From an uncultured Bacilli bacterium (GTDB lineage: Bacteria > Bacillota_I > Bacilli_A > RF39 > UBA660), in NCBI GenBank assembly GCA_934130005.1, contig CAKOXD010000006.1, positions 25,571-89,570 of the forward strand: DNA of 64,000 bases. The letters are read 5' to 3'. The notes beneath the pieces are model-generated. The model was given only the letters and a program-made list of their open reading frames with translations, had not been told where the DNA came from and did not search any database. Positions 43,511 to 51,893 of this stretch are shown piece after piece. The first letter of the stretch is position 1. Every line of letters starts with the position of its first letter. The position numbers and the translations under genes were made by a program.

Positions 43511-44695
43511 ATGAAAAAAATAGATTTAAAAATAATATTGCTATATTTATTTGCTACTATATATGTTTTATTTGCTTCTATATTGTTTATAGATAAAATA
43601 GTTAAATATTATAATTTAATAATAAATCCATTAATATGGTTATTTATGTTTGTATTATCTTTATATATTGCGAAAGATTTTAATACAAGAATAAAATACA
43701 AAGCAGATAAAACTCAAACAATTTTGATTATAACTATAATATACTTAATTTTATATTTTCTATCTGGATTGTTTTTTGGATATTCAAAAAGTCCATATTC
43801 TCATTCCGTATTAGGAATTATAAAAAATATTTGGTCGTTTTTAATTATAATAATATTTGAAGAATATGTTAGATATATTCTAATTAATAATTGTTCAAAA
43901 AGTAAAATATTTTACTTTCTAGTTACATTATTATTTATACTAATAGAAATAAATTTTTATAATTTTGATGATAATTTTATATCTGGAGAGACAGGATTTA
44001 AATATATAAGTTCTACAATAATACCAATAATTGCTAGAAATATATTATTTACTTATTTATCTCTAGTAGCAGGATATAGTTCAGTATTAGCATATAGATT
44101 ACCAATTATGTTTGCTAATATAATACTTCCTATTTTTCCAGATTTAAATTGGTTTATTACGGCTTTATTTGATTTAGTTTTAGCACTTATTACTTTTTTA
44201 ACAATGAATTATTATCAGAGCAAAAAAGTAGAAAGATTAGCAAAGAGAAGAATAAAAAAAGAAAATCCTATAAAAAATATTCCATTAATTTTGTCATTAT
44301 TTTTGTTTGTAGGTTTTGTAGCTGGTTTCTTTAAATATATGCCTATTGCTGTAATGTCTAATAGCATGGCAAAACTTATTAATAGAGGTGATTTAGTTGT
44401 CATAAAAAAACTAAATCAGGATGAAGTATTAAAATTAAAACAATATGATATTATAGAATATAAATTAGATAAAGATGTTATAATCCATAGAATAATTAAA
44501 ATAGAAAAGTTAAAAGATGGAACTATAAATTATATAACAAAGGGGGATAACAATAATGCCCCAGATAATAAAAAAGTAAAACAAGAACAAGTAATTGGAA
44601 AAGTAAAATTTAAAATACCATATGTAGGTTATCCAATTGTATATTTAAATGATTTCTTTAAAAATACTAAACCTGATGTTGAAATGGGAAAATAA
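43511..44695 (+). CDS. signal peptidase I, ER-type (SipW-like), with long multi-helix N-terminal domain
   Basis: 394 residues. The C-terminal part (about 262-382) is signal peptidase I: VMSNSMAKLINRGDLVVI with catalytic Ser285, DVIIHRIIKI with His326 in place of the bacterial lysine, and YITKGDNNNAPD (343-352). A Ser-His dyad is the mark of ER/archaeal-type enzymes such as B. subtilis SipW, which processes TasA. The first 260 residues hold about seven membrane helices, an extension not present in SipW, which has two. Follows the CBM-like gene by 8 bp. Dedicated processing of the neighbouring secreted proteins is the natural inference. Confidence 0.85.
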   Translation: MKKIDLKIILLYLFATIYVLFASILFIDKIVKYYNLIINPLIWLFMFVLSLYIAKDFNTRIKYKADKTQTILIITIIYLILYFLSGLFFGYSKSPYSHSVLGIIKNIWSFLIIIIFEEYVRYILINNCSKSKIFYFLVTLLFILIEINFYNFDDNFISGETGFKYISSTIIPIIARNILFTYLSLVAGYSSVLAYRLPIMFANIILPIFPDLNWFITALFDLVLALITFLTMNYYQSKKVERLAKRRIKKENPIKNIPLILSLFLFVGFVAGFFKYMPIAVMSNSMAKLINRGDLVVIKKLNQDEVLKLKQYDIIEYKLDKDVIIHRIIKIEKLKDGTINYITKGDNNNAPDNKKVKQEQVIGKVKFKIPYVGYPIVYLNDFFKNTKPDVEMGK

Positions 44696-44700
44696 TATGT

Positions 44701-44726
44701 AAATGAAAGTGTAAACTTTCATTTTT
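44701..44726 (+). terminator. terminator after the signal peptidase
   Basis: 10-bp perfect stem AAATGAAAGT / ACTTTCATTT with a GTAA tetraloop; the right arm and following bases supply a short T-run. Confidence 0.8.
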
Positions 44727-44750
44727 AAATATTTATAATTATTTATAATG

Positions 44751-44759
44751 TGTTATACT
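44751..44759 (+). promoter_or_regulatory. extended -10 promoter of secreted protein B
   Basis: TGTTATACT; the -35 region is only weakly matched. Confidence 0.45.
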
Positions 44760-44785
44760 AGGAGAGAATAGGTGGTATATATTTT

Positions 44786-45295
44786 ATGAGTTATAAGAAA
44801 AAAATAATTCTTTTAATTCTATTATTAATGACTATTCTATTTAGATATTTTGGATATGCTGTACTTGCTAAATCTTTAAATATTTCTAGTACTTCTAATA
44901 TAAATGCTAAATGGAATGTAGAAATAGTAGATATTAAATTAGAAGAAAAAGATGGAATAAAAGAGATAGAAAAACCAGAATTTGATAATAAAACCGCAAG
45001 TTTTAATGTTTCATTAAATTATCCTGGTGCGTTTTGTAAATATAAAATTAAAATTAAGAATAGTGGTACTATACCAGCTTATTTAACAGAAATTACAGGC
45101 ATAAAAGAAATTAATAATACAGAACCAATTCAGATAAAATATTCTATAGAAAAAACTGGTGACGATGTTATTAATTCAGGCGAAATAAAAGAATATATAC
45201 TAAAAGTAGAATGGCCTATAAATGATGATAAAATAATAAAAAAAGCTACAAAAAAAGCTATTATTAATTTTAATTATATTCAAAGTAATGAGTGA
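44786..45295 (+). CDS. secreted TasA/SipW-substrate-like protein B
   Basis: 169 residues, paralogous to the protein at 42077. Both have a basic start, a hydrophobic core ending GYA, then LNISSTSNINAKWNVEIVDI against LTINGTANIDANWDVEITGI, a shared FNVSLNYPGAFCKYKIKIKN block, GTI-A-L--ITG, and a C-terminal NFNYIQ against NLNYVQ. This copy is more lysine-rich and has one cysteine. The ribosome-binding site AGGTGG is about 10 bases from the ATG, a weak arrangement, so lower expression is likely. Minor fibre subunit or anchor is a reasonable guess. Confidence 0.58.
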   Translation: MSYKKKIILLILLLMTILFRYFGYAVLAKSLNISSTSNINAKWNVEIVDIKLEEKDGIKEIEKPEFDNKTASFNVSLNYPGAFCKYKIKIKNSGTIPAYLTEITGIKEINNTEPIQIKYSIEKTGDDVINSGEIKEYILKVEWPINDDKIIKKATKKAIINFNYIQSNE

Positions 45296-45304
45296 GGTGA
45301 TAAA

Positions 45305-46369
45305 ATGAGTAATAATATGATTTTTCCTAAAAGAAAAGTATTAAAAAAATGGGTTAGATTTTCATTATTAGGGATTATTATTACGTTTTTTATGTCATCT
45401 TTATTTATAATATATAAAAGTATAAATAAACCAGATAAAAATATTTCTATAATTTTATATTCATATCTTATAAAACAAGATATAGATTATAAAGTAAATT
45501 TATATGATAATAGTTATATAGATTCAAACTATTTGGGAAGAGATGAGACATATATATCTGATCTTATAAAACAAATAGAAATTGAATATAAATATAATTA
45601 TTCTGGATCAAAAGTAGTCCCACTTAAGTATACATATAGTGTAGATGCTGTTATAAATGGTGAATATAGTTTAGATGAAGAAGAATCAAAAGTATGGACT
45701 AAAAAATATAACTTAATAAAGCCTACAACAGTAGATGTGAATGATAAAAATACTATATCAATAAATAAACCAGTAAATATTGATTTTAAATATTATAATA
45801 ATATAGTTTCACAATTTAGACAAGAACTTAAATTACCAATAAATGCATCACTAAATGTTATTTTTACTATTAATGTTAATGGCAATTTAGATAAAGAAAA
45901 AATTAATGACACAAAAACTATTTCATTAAATATTCCACTTAATCAACAAGCATTTAAAATTACTGAAAATTATCAAGATGTTTATAATAAAAATATTACT
46001 CCAAAGGTAAAAAAACAAGAAAAGTTTGTATATAGAAAATTAATATGTGGAATTTTATTAATGGGAATATCTATTATGTTATTTATAGTGTTATTTAGAG
46101 AAATATTTAATATACCTAAGAAAAATGTATATACTACAAAACTAAATAAAATATTAAAAGAGTATGGTGATGTAATTATTGAAGTATTAAATCCTGTTAA
46201 TGAGGAAAATATGGATATAGTTGAAGTTAAAAATTTTAATGAAATGATTGATTTAGAAGAGGAACTTAGGGTACCAATTATGTTTTATGAAGTAGTTGAA
46301 TATATGGAAGGGGAGTTTACCTTAGTTCATAATAATATATTATATAAATTTATTTTAAAAAATGAATGA
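45305..46369 (+). CDS. DUF5305-like membrane protein
   Basis: 354 residues with helices at about 18-39 and 246-268, so the roughly 205 residues between are extracytoplasmic and the last 85 cytoplasmic. The YKVNLYDNSYIDSNYLGRDE start of the outer domain and its VPLKYTYSVDAVINGEY strands fit DUF5305, a family found beside signal peptidase I genes in archaea and Firmicutes. Function unknown. The cytoplasmic part (TKLNKILKEYGDVIIEVLNP) could sense or couple. Downstream of secreted protein B by 9 bp. Confidence 0.65.
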   Translation: MSNNMIFPKRKVLKKWVRFSLLGIIITFFMSSLFIIYKSINKPDKNISIILYSYLIKQDIDYKVNLYDNSYIDSNYLGRDETYISDLIKQIEIEYKYNYSGSKVVPLKYTYSVDAVINGEYSLDEEESKVWTKKYNLIKPTTVDVNDKNTISINKPVNIDFKYYNNIVSQFRQELKLPINASLNVIFTINVNGNLDKEKINDTKTISLNIPLNQQAFKITENYQDVYNKNITPKVKKQEKFVYRKLICGILLMGISIMLFIVLFREIFNIPKKNVYTTKLNKILKEYGDVIIEVLNPVNEENMDIVEVKNFNEMIDLEEELRVPIMFYEVVEYMEGEFTLVHNNILYKFILKNE

Positions 46370-46436
46370 TATTATATATAATATGCTAGAAAATTATGTA
46401 TTTTTTAATAAATATACAATTAATTTTACTAATATG

Positions 46437-46511
46437 TTATCTTTTTAGATAAAATTTATTAATGGTATAAGAACTTAATATCAAAACAAGAATAGAAATA
46501 TTCTTTTTTTA
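46437..46511 (+). terminator. terminator region of the surface-protein cluster
   Basis: Two hairpins. TTATCT / AGATAA (46437-46442 with 46447-46452) has a TTTT loop. AAGAATA / TATTCTT (46488-46494 with 46499-46505) has a GAAA loop and seven Ts and is the likely terminator. The rest of the 222-base gap between 46370 and 46591 shows nothing else recognisable. Confidence 0.7.
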
Positions 46512-46591
46512 TAGTGATTAAGTGTTGCTAATTTAATAATATCAATAACATATTTAGGTTATTATCATAAAATATTTTGAGGTGAATATAG

Positions 46592-46882
46592 ATGGCTAAA
46601 AAAATAGTTATTGATGCTGGTCATGGTGGTTCTGATAATGGAGCAAGTGGAAATGGTATTATAGAAAAAGATTTAACTTTAGATATATCAAAATATATGT
46701 ATAATAGACTTAGAGAACTTGGAATACCAGTTGCTATTACAAGAGATAGTGATGTTACTTTAACACCTACTGAAAGAGTAGAAAATATATTAGGTAAATT
46801 TGGAAATTCAAAAGATGTTATAGTTGTATCTAATCACATAAATGCAGGAGGTGGCGAGTTTACTTACCATTACATAATTTGA
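46592..46882 (+). pseudogene. truncated N-acetylmuramoyl-L-alanine amidase
   Basis: Amidase_3 domain beginning KKIVIDAGHGGSDNGASGNG with IIEKDLTLDISKYMYNRL and IVVSNHINAGGG. After the NAGGG motif (base about 46855) the sequence changes abruptly to EFTYHYII and a stop. Full enzymes continue for 80 or more residues and need a C-terminal catalytic glutamate, which is missing here, so the product cannot be active. The start has a good GAGGTG site. The break is the left edge of the accessory island and the likely recombination junction. A second, complete amidase is at 38192. Confidence 0.8.
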
Positions 46883-46960
46883 TTGGGTATTAAGACGGCT
46901 GTATTTAAACGATTGAGTTAGATAGCATAATTTATCTAGAAAGATATTAAATACCGTAAA

Positions 46961-46996
46961 AATAGCGTTTATTTAAGGAACAAATGCTATTTTTTT
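46961..46996 (+). terminator. terminator at the island edge
   Basis: 10-bp stem AATAGCGTTT / AAATGCTATT (one G-U), 11-base loop, seven Ts. No gene directly upstream except the amidase remnant. Confidence 0.8.
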
Positions 46997-47078
46997 GCTT
47001 TTTAACTAAAATAACATTAAATTGTCCTGAAAATACTGAAAAAAATGTTGAAATATGATAATATATCTTATAAGGATG

Positions 47079-47117
47079 AGCAGTATTTAATCTTTTTAAG
47101 ATGGATACTGCTTTTTT
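47079..47117 (+). terminator. leader terminator hairpin before the PHP-ATPase gene
   Basis: Outer stem AGCAGTAT / ATACTGCT (47079-47086 with 47105-47112) encloses ATCTT / AAGAT, then six Ts and, four bases later, the AAGGAG ribosome-binding site. A terminator this close to the start codon suggests attenuation of the downstream operon. No peptide or ligand-binding domain was recognised upstream. Confidence 0.6.
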
Positions 47118-47134
47118 AATAAGGAGTGTTTTTA

Positions 47135-49471
47135 ATGAACAATATTGTTAAAGAATTAGTAAAATTAGATTTGCATATACATAGTGCATTGAGCAAAAAA
47201 AAGGATAAAGAGAAAGTTGCTAATAATACGATTGAAAATGTAGATATTCTTATAGAAAAATTACAAAAAAATAAAGTAGATATGATTTCAATTACTGATC
47301 ATAATGCTTTTGATATGGAATTGTATAGTAAAGTAAAATCATATGAAGGCAAAAAAATAAAAAAAATCTTACCAGGAATAGAATTTGATGTTGAAATCAG
47401 GAAAAAAAGGGTGCATATTATAACAATTTTTGATGATAGTCATATAGAAAAAGTTAACGAAATTCCAGATAAAATTAATATTCCATTTGATAATACAAAG
47501 AAAAATGCATTTACAGAAAAAACTTTCAAAGACATACTTAAAAATATTGATTTAAACGTTCTCCTTATAGTACACCAAAAAAGTGGTATAAGGGCAAATA
47601 ATCAAAATGAAAATCTAGCCAAGGTAGGTGAAAAAGAATTTGATAGTATAATTGGCATTGATTATTTTGATGCTGTAGAGTTTAGGAGTGGTAAAGTAGA
47701 AGGAATATTAAATGATTATAAATATGAAAAACAATTAAATAATTTGAGATATATTACAGGTACTGATTGCCATGTTTGGAATGTTTATCCGCAGCAGGAT
47801 GAGAATGACAAAACAGATATAAAATACAGTTATATTAAATCTTTACCGACTTTTAAGGGATTAGTTATGGCACTAACTGAACCAAAACGTGTTACAACTT
47901 CTCTATTTGAGGTTACAAAACCATTTATTCCAAAAATAAAGTTGAAATTAAATGGGAAAGAAAATGATATAAATTTATCTTCAGGACTAAATGTTATTAT
48001 AGGGGATAATTCTATAGGTAAAAGCTTAATATTAGAAAGTTTAATTGACTCATCGTTTAAAAATATTAAACCAAAGTCTAAGCAGAATGGGTATAAAAAC
48101 TATTTGAAAGATAAGAAAATGAAATTGATTCCTTTTTCTGATGATGAATTAAAAAAAATTCAATATGATTGTCAGGGTGAAATTAGAGAAAAGTTTCAAT
48201 CTGGTACAAAATTATTAGATTTACCATTATTTAAAGAAAAATTTAAGGAATTAGATAACAGTGAAGATTTTAAAAATATTTATTCGTATGTTGATAAAAT
48301 TTTAACCAGAGTTGATTATAATCAAAAATTAGAGGATAAAGAAAATGAGCTTGATTTTGAAATTGAAATACCTTGTGAAATAGAAAATACGACATATTTA
48401 TTAAGAATTGTTGATAATCTAACTGATGATAAAAAAGATTATTCTAAAATAATTGCAAAAATAAATGAAATAATTAAAAATTTAAATGAATTATGTAGTT
48501 ATGATATGTTTGGAGACACTAAAACAATTGAAGCGGTTATTAAAAAATTAAGTGTGTTATTGCAAAAATACAATAATAAGTTAGAAATTGAGAATGATAA
48601 TGAATCTGTTAAAACAGTTATTAAAAGTATTTGTAAAATTGTTGAAGATAAAAATCAACAAGTTTCTGAAGCTCAAGAAAATAAGCTTACTTTATTTAAA
48701 CAAAATATTGTATCTGCATCAAAACGAATAACTGATTACTTAAAAGTAAGCAATGAAAATATAAGTAATACATTAGATTCTTTTAAGGAAATTAATATAA
48801 AAAAAGAAGAAAGAGAAGAGGGAAAATACAAATTTGTAACAAAAACTGTAGAATCTAAAATTGATTTAAAAGAAATAAATAAAATTTTAACTTCACCACT
48901 ATCTAATGTGCGAAATATAGAAAGTGTAGAAAGGTTAAATTTAAATAATTTTAAAGAAAAATTAAAGAAAAGTTTACCAGACGATGGTAAAAATTCAAAA
49001 GAAAAATATAAAAAGGCGATAACTGAATACATCAATTCTAAAGTATTAAAACAAGAGCTTTTAATTTACAAATGTGATGAAAAGTTAGAACAAGGTAATT
49101 CTCCAGGGAAAAATGCATTAATATATTTAGATGTTTTGGCAGATGAAAACTCAAAAAAATTGTATATTGTTGATCAGCCAGGCGATGATATATCTCATAC
49201 CAGACTAACTAGTGATGTAATAGAAATATTAAGAAGAATGAGTTCTAATAAACAAGTTTTATTTATTACACATAAACCAGAACTAGTTGTAAATTTAGAT
49301 GTTGATAATGTAATAATTATTAAGGAACAAGATTCAAAAATAGAAATAATAAATGGTGCATTAGAATATGAAGATGCTGATAAAAAAATAAATATTTTAA
49401 GAGAGGTTGCTAATATATTAGATGGAGGAGAAGAGACAATTAGAAAGAGGTGGAAACGATATGACAAATAA
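47135..49471 (+). CDS. PHP-domain / SMC-like AAA ATPase (TrlF-type), putative defence protein
   Basis: 778 residues from ATG 47135, 8 bases after AAGGAG; an in-frame GTG at 47126 overlaps that site. Residues 10-250 form a PHP phosphoesterase-like domain: LDLHIHSALS (H14, H16), SITDHNAF, LPGIEFDVE, and GTDCHVW. An ABC/SMC-type ATPase follows: Walker A IIGDNSIGKS (about 288-297), a long coiled-coil-like Lys/Glu/Asn-rich middle, and Walker B YIVDQPGDDISHTRL with switch histidine FITHKPE near the C-terminus. PHP-ATPase fusions of this kind (annotated as TrlF-like) cluster with defence genes; a nuclease role for the PHP domain is inference. Its end overlaps the next gene by 11 bases. Confidence 0.8.
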   Translation: MNNIVKELVKLDLHIHSALSKKKDKEKVANNTIENVDILIEKLQKNKVDMISITDHNAFDMELYSKVKSYEGKKIKKILPGIEFDVEIRKKRVHIITIFDDSHIEKVNEIPDKINIPFDNTKKNAFTEKTFKDILKNIDLNVLLIVHQKSGIRANNQNENLAKVGEKEFDSIIGIDYFDAVEFRSGKVEGILNDYKYEKQLNNLRYITGTDCHVWNVYPQQDENDKTDIKYSYIKSLPTFKGLVMALTEPKRVTTSLFEVTKPFIPKIKLKLNGKENDINLSSGLNVIIGDNSIGKSLILESLIDSSFKNIKPKSKQNGYKNYLKDKKMKLIPFSDDELKKIQYDCQGEIREKFQSGTKLLDLPLFKEKFKELDNSEDFKNIYSYVDKILTRVDYNQKLEDKENELDFEIEIPCEIENTTYLLRIVDNLTDDKKDYSKIIAKINEIIKNLNELCSYDMFGDTKTIEAVIKKLSVLLQKYNNKLEIENDNESVKTVIKSICKIVEDKNQQVSEAQENKLTLFKQNIVSASKRITDYLKVSNENISNTLDSFKEINIKKEEREEGKYKFVTKTVESKIDLKEINKILTSPLSNVRNIESVERLNLNNFKEKLKKSLPDDGKNSKEKYKKAITEYINSKVLKQELLIYKCDEKLEQGNSPGKNALIYLDVLADENSKKLYIVDQPGDDISHTRLTSDVIEILRRMSSNKQVLFITHKPELVVNLDVDNVIIIKEQDSKIEIINGALEYEDADKKINILREVANILDGGEETIRKRWKRYDK

Positions 49472-49769
49472 TGTTGTAATAGAATTAAAGATAAACAATG
49501 AAACTGTAGAAATAATTGTTAATGATTCGACTAAAAAGAAATTATCTAAAAAAAACAAAACAATAAATACAAAAGAAATTTTTAGTATGCTTAAGTATAG
49601 CAGAAATAAAAAATATAAATTAGTTGGTAAAAAAATATCCGAAAGAGATTTAAAAGGCGAACAAAACGAAATAAAAAGACTATATAATTATACGTTTGAC
49701 TTATTTGATGAAATAATTAATTCTGTAAATCATATTAATAAAGAATTAAAGAAAGATAATAACCAATGA
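49461..49769 (+). CDS. small unknown protein coupled to the PHP-ATPase
   Basis: 102 residues from ATG 49461, 7 bases after AGAGGTGG and inside the end of the ATPase gene, so translation is coupled. N-terminal beta-strand-like NNVVIELKINNETVEIIVND, then a lysine-rich stretch and two amphipathic helices (EQNEIKRLYNYTFDLFDEII and on). No family recognised. Tight coupling suggests a partner or regulator of the ATPase. Confidence 0.6.
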   Translation: MTNNVVIELKINNETVEIIVNDSTKKKLSKKNKTINTKEIFSMLKYSRNKKYKLVGKKISERDLKGEQNEIKRLYNYTFDLFDEIINSVNHINKELKKDNNQ

Positions 49770-49785
49770 AACTTATGAGGTGCAT

Positions 49786-50706
49786 ATGATTTATATTACA
49801 GGTGATATACATAGAGATTTTTCTCGAATTTATAAGTTGGAAAAAGATACTGATAATATGTTGATAGTATTAGGAGATGTCGGAATTAATTATTATTTAA
49901 ATGAAGAAGATAAAAATTACAAAGAATACTTAAAAAAACTTAAATTAAAATTGTTTTGTGTAAGAGGAAATCATGAAGAAAGACCAGAAAACATATCTAC
50001 TTATAAAGAGGTTGAAATGTTTGGTGGAAAAGTATTTATTGAAGAAGAATATCCAAATTTAATATTTGCAAAAGATGGAGAAATTTATAATATTGATGGT
50101 AAAAAGATTTTAGTAATTGGTGGAGCATATTCAGTAGATAAACAGTATAGATTACTACATGGATATAAGTGGTTTAAAGATGAGCAGTTAACTAAGGAAG
50201 AAATGGATACTATTTTAGAAAAAGTAAAAGGTAAGCATTTTGATATAGTTCTAACTCATACTTGTCCTTATAAATATGAACCTAGAGAAGTATTTATGCA
50301 AGGATTAGATCAAACTAAAGTAGATAAATCAATGGAACATTTTTTAGACAAAATAGAAGGAAATATTAATTACGACAAATGGTATTGTGGACACTACCAT
50401 ACAGAAAAACAAGCTGATAAATTAGAGTTTATGTTTGGTAGAATTAAAACATTTAATAAAGATGAATATGTTCCTAAATATGATAGAAATGGATATGAAA
50501 TAGTTAGGGATGCGTATAGTCAGAATGAAGTGATGAAAGAAGAAGTTAAATGTCCTAAATGTAATTCCAAAAGCATATCAGTATTAAAAGGTGATGGGTT
50601 TAGTATTGTTGGTGCAGATTATGTAGCAATTATTTGCAATGATTGTAAAAAAGTATATGGTTTTAATGATGTTAAATACAAAACTAATTGTCCTAAAGAA
50701 TTATAA
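49786..50706 (+). CDS. calcineurin-like metallophosphoesterase with C-terminal zinc ribbon
   Basis: 306 residues from ATG 49786, which follows GAGG by 5 bases. The dimetal phosphoesterase motifs are complete: YITGDIHRD (D7, H9), LGDVGIN, RGNHEERPE, LTHTCP and CGHYHTEK. A zinc ribbon VKCPKCNSKS ... IICNDCKK follows at about 256-295, unusual for this superfamily and suggestive of nucleic-acid binding. It is 16 bp from the 102-aa gene and probably the third member of the PHP-ATPase operon. Substrate unknown. Confidence 0.85.
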   Translation: MIYITGDIHRDFSRIYKLEKDTDNMLIVLGDVGINYYLNEEDKNYKEYLKKLKLKLFCVRGNHEERPENISTYKEVEMFGGKVFIEEEYPNLIFAKDGEIYNIDGKKILVIGGAYSVDKQYRLLHGYKWFKDEQLTKEEMDTILEKVKGKHFDIVLTHTCPYKYEPREVFMQGLDQTKVDKSMEHFLDKIEGNINYDKWYCGHYHTEKQADKLEFMFGRIKTFNKDEYVPKYDRNGYEIVRDAYSQNEVMKEEVKCPKCNSKSISVLKGDGFSIVGADYVAIICNDCKKVYGFNDVKYKTNCPKEL

Positions 50707-50740
50707 ATTTATTTTAAATATAAAATTTTAAAAGATAGTG

Positions 50741-50749
50741 TGCTATAAT
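50741..50749 (+). promoter_or_regulatory. extended -10 promoter of the second Abi_2 gene
   Basis: TGCTATAAT, 27 bases before the GTG start codon; no -35 consensus. Confidence 0.5.
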
Positions 50750-50775
50750 TCTTATAGCAGTTAGGAAGTGATAAT

Positions 50776-51783
50776 GTGGATGTTACAAAAGAAACAAATC
50801 AATATTTAAGACCTATGATGAAAATATCAGAAATGGTTCCATATTTAAAAGAAAAAAATATTAAGTTTGAAAAAATTAGTGAAAAGGATGCAGAAGAGTA
50901 TTTAAAAAATAACAATAACTATTATAACTTAACTTCATATAAAAATAATTTCTTGAAATATCCATCTCCAGCAGGTGAATATGAAGGATTATATCAAGAT
51001 TTAGATTTTGCTTATCTTAAAGATATGGCTATTATAGATCATAGAGTTAGACTATTATTCTTTAAAATAATTATTGATATTGAACATTATTTAAAAATAA
51101 GAATATTAAATTTAATTGAAAACATAGAAGAAGAAAATGGCTATAAAGCTGTTAACAAGTATTTAGAAAGAGATTTCAATGATGAAAAGTTTCCTAAAAA
51201 AGTGCATAATAGTATTTTTAGAAAAGTAGGAAGTGAATATTATAAAAAAATTTTTTCTAAATATGATATAGATAAGAATCAACAATTAGAAAATATTCCT
51301 GTATGGGAATTTCTTGAGATAATTACATTTGGTGAATTAGTTAATTTTTATGAATTTTTTTCTAAAGAATATAATTTAGAAAATGAACTTAAAAACATAT
51401 TTATTTTAAGAGAAGTAGTAAAACTTAGAAATGCAGTAGCTCATAATTCTTGCGTTTTATCAGAACTAGATAAAAAAGATAATCTACATAGAGCGGATAC
51501 ATTAGTTATTAATTATTTAATAGAAAGTGGAGTAGGTAAAGAAACAAGAAGTAATAAATTGAGTAATTCCAGAATAAGACAAATGACTTATGCATTATAT
51601 ATGTTTAATGAAATAGTAACTAGCAAGGGTATTAAGAAAAATGTAACAGAAGACATTAATGAATTGTTTTTTGGAAGAATAATTCATCATAAAGAGTATT
51701 ATAATAATAATGAACTATTGAAATCTATATATTTATATTTTAAAAAAATCATTGAAAAAAATTATAATGTAAACTCAGATTAA
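50776..51783 (+). CDS. Abi_2 (AbiF-like) HEPN protein, probable RNA-guided-type toxin
   Basis: 335 residues. GTG at 50776 follows AGGAAGTGA; an ATG two bases earlier is in another frame. Abi_2 features: SEKDAEEYLKNNNNYYNLTS early, IDHRVRLLFFKIIIDIEHYL in the middle, FLEIITFGELVNFYEFF, and the HEPN catalytic motif R218-N-A-V-A-H223. AbiD/AbiF proteins cause abortive infection. Published work ties AbiF proteins to a neighbouring non-coding RNA antitoxin and places them near the ancestry of Cas13. Here a probable small RNA gene starts right after the stop codon, which fits that model. Confidence 0.82.
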   Translation: MDVTKETNQYLRPMMKISEMVPYLKEKNIKFEKISEKDAEEYLKNNNNYYNLTSYKNNFLKYPSPAGEYEGLYQDLDFAYLKDMAIIDHRVRLLFFKIIIDIEHYLKIRILNLIENIEEENGYKAVNKYLERDFNDEKFPKKVHNSIFRKVGSEYYKKIFSKYDIDKNQQLENIPVWEFLEIITFGELVNFYEFFSKEYNLENELKNIFILREVVKLRNAVAHNSCVLSELDKKDNLHRADTLVINYLIESGVGKETRSNKLSNSRIRQMTYALYMFNEIVTSKGIKKNVTEDINELFFGRIIHHKEYYNNNELLKSIYLYFKKIIEKNYNVNSD

Positions 51784-51789
51784 AATAGT

Positions 51790-51818
51790 TTGACATGATC
51801 ATTAATATATGGTATTAT
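51790..51818 (+). promoter_or_regulatory. consensus promoter directly after the Abi_2 gene
   Basis: TTGACA at 51790-51795, exactly 17 bp, TATTAT at 51813-51818. It is the closest match to consensus in the window, and no open reading frame follows it. Confidence 0.8.
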
Positions 51819-51824
51819 GATTAT

Positions 51825-51893
51825 GCAAGGAAAAAATGATAATACATTTTTGCAAGGGCACTATCTAACGGTAGAGCCCTATTTTTCTTTTTA
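51825..51893 (+). ncRNA. probable ~70-nt small RNA, candidate AbiF antitoxin RNA
   Basis: Between the promoter at 51790 and a strong terminator. Hairpin 1: AAAAATG / CATTTTT (51832-51838 with 51845-51851). Hairpin 2: AGGGC-A-CTATC / GGTAG-A-GCCCT (51855-51865 with 51870-51880), TAAC loop, A-A mismatch, then a T-rich tail to 51892. TGCAAGG occurs twice, 27 bases apart (51824 and 51851), flanking hairpin 1. There is no start codon with a ribosome-binding site. Position beside the Abi_2 gene suggests an RNA partner of that protein. Confidence 0.65.
51855..51892 (+). terminator. terminator of the small RNA
   Basis: 10 paired positions interrupted by one A-A mismatch, TAAC loop, then ATTTTTCTTTTT. 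Confidence 0.85.

Noticed and set aside
46883..47078. tRNA or attachment-site remnant at the island edge
   Set aside because: No cloverleaf or T-loop consensus, and no copy of the sequence at the visible right side.
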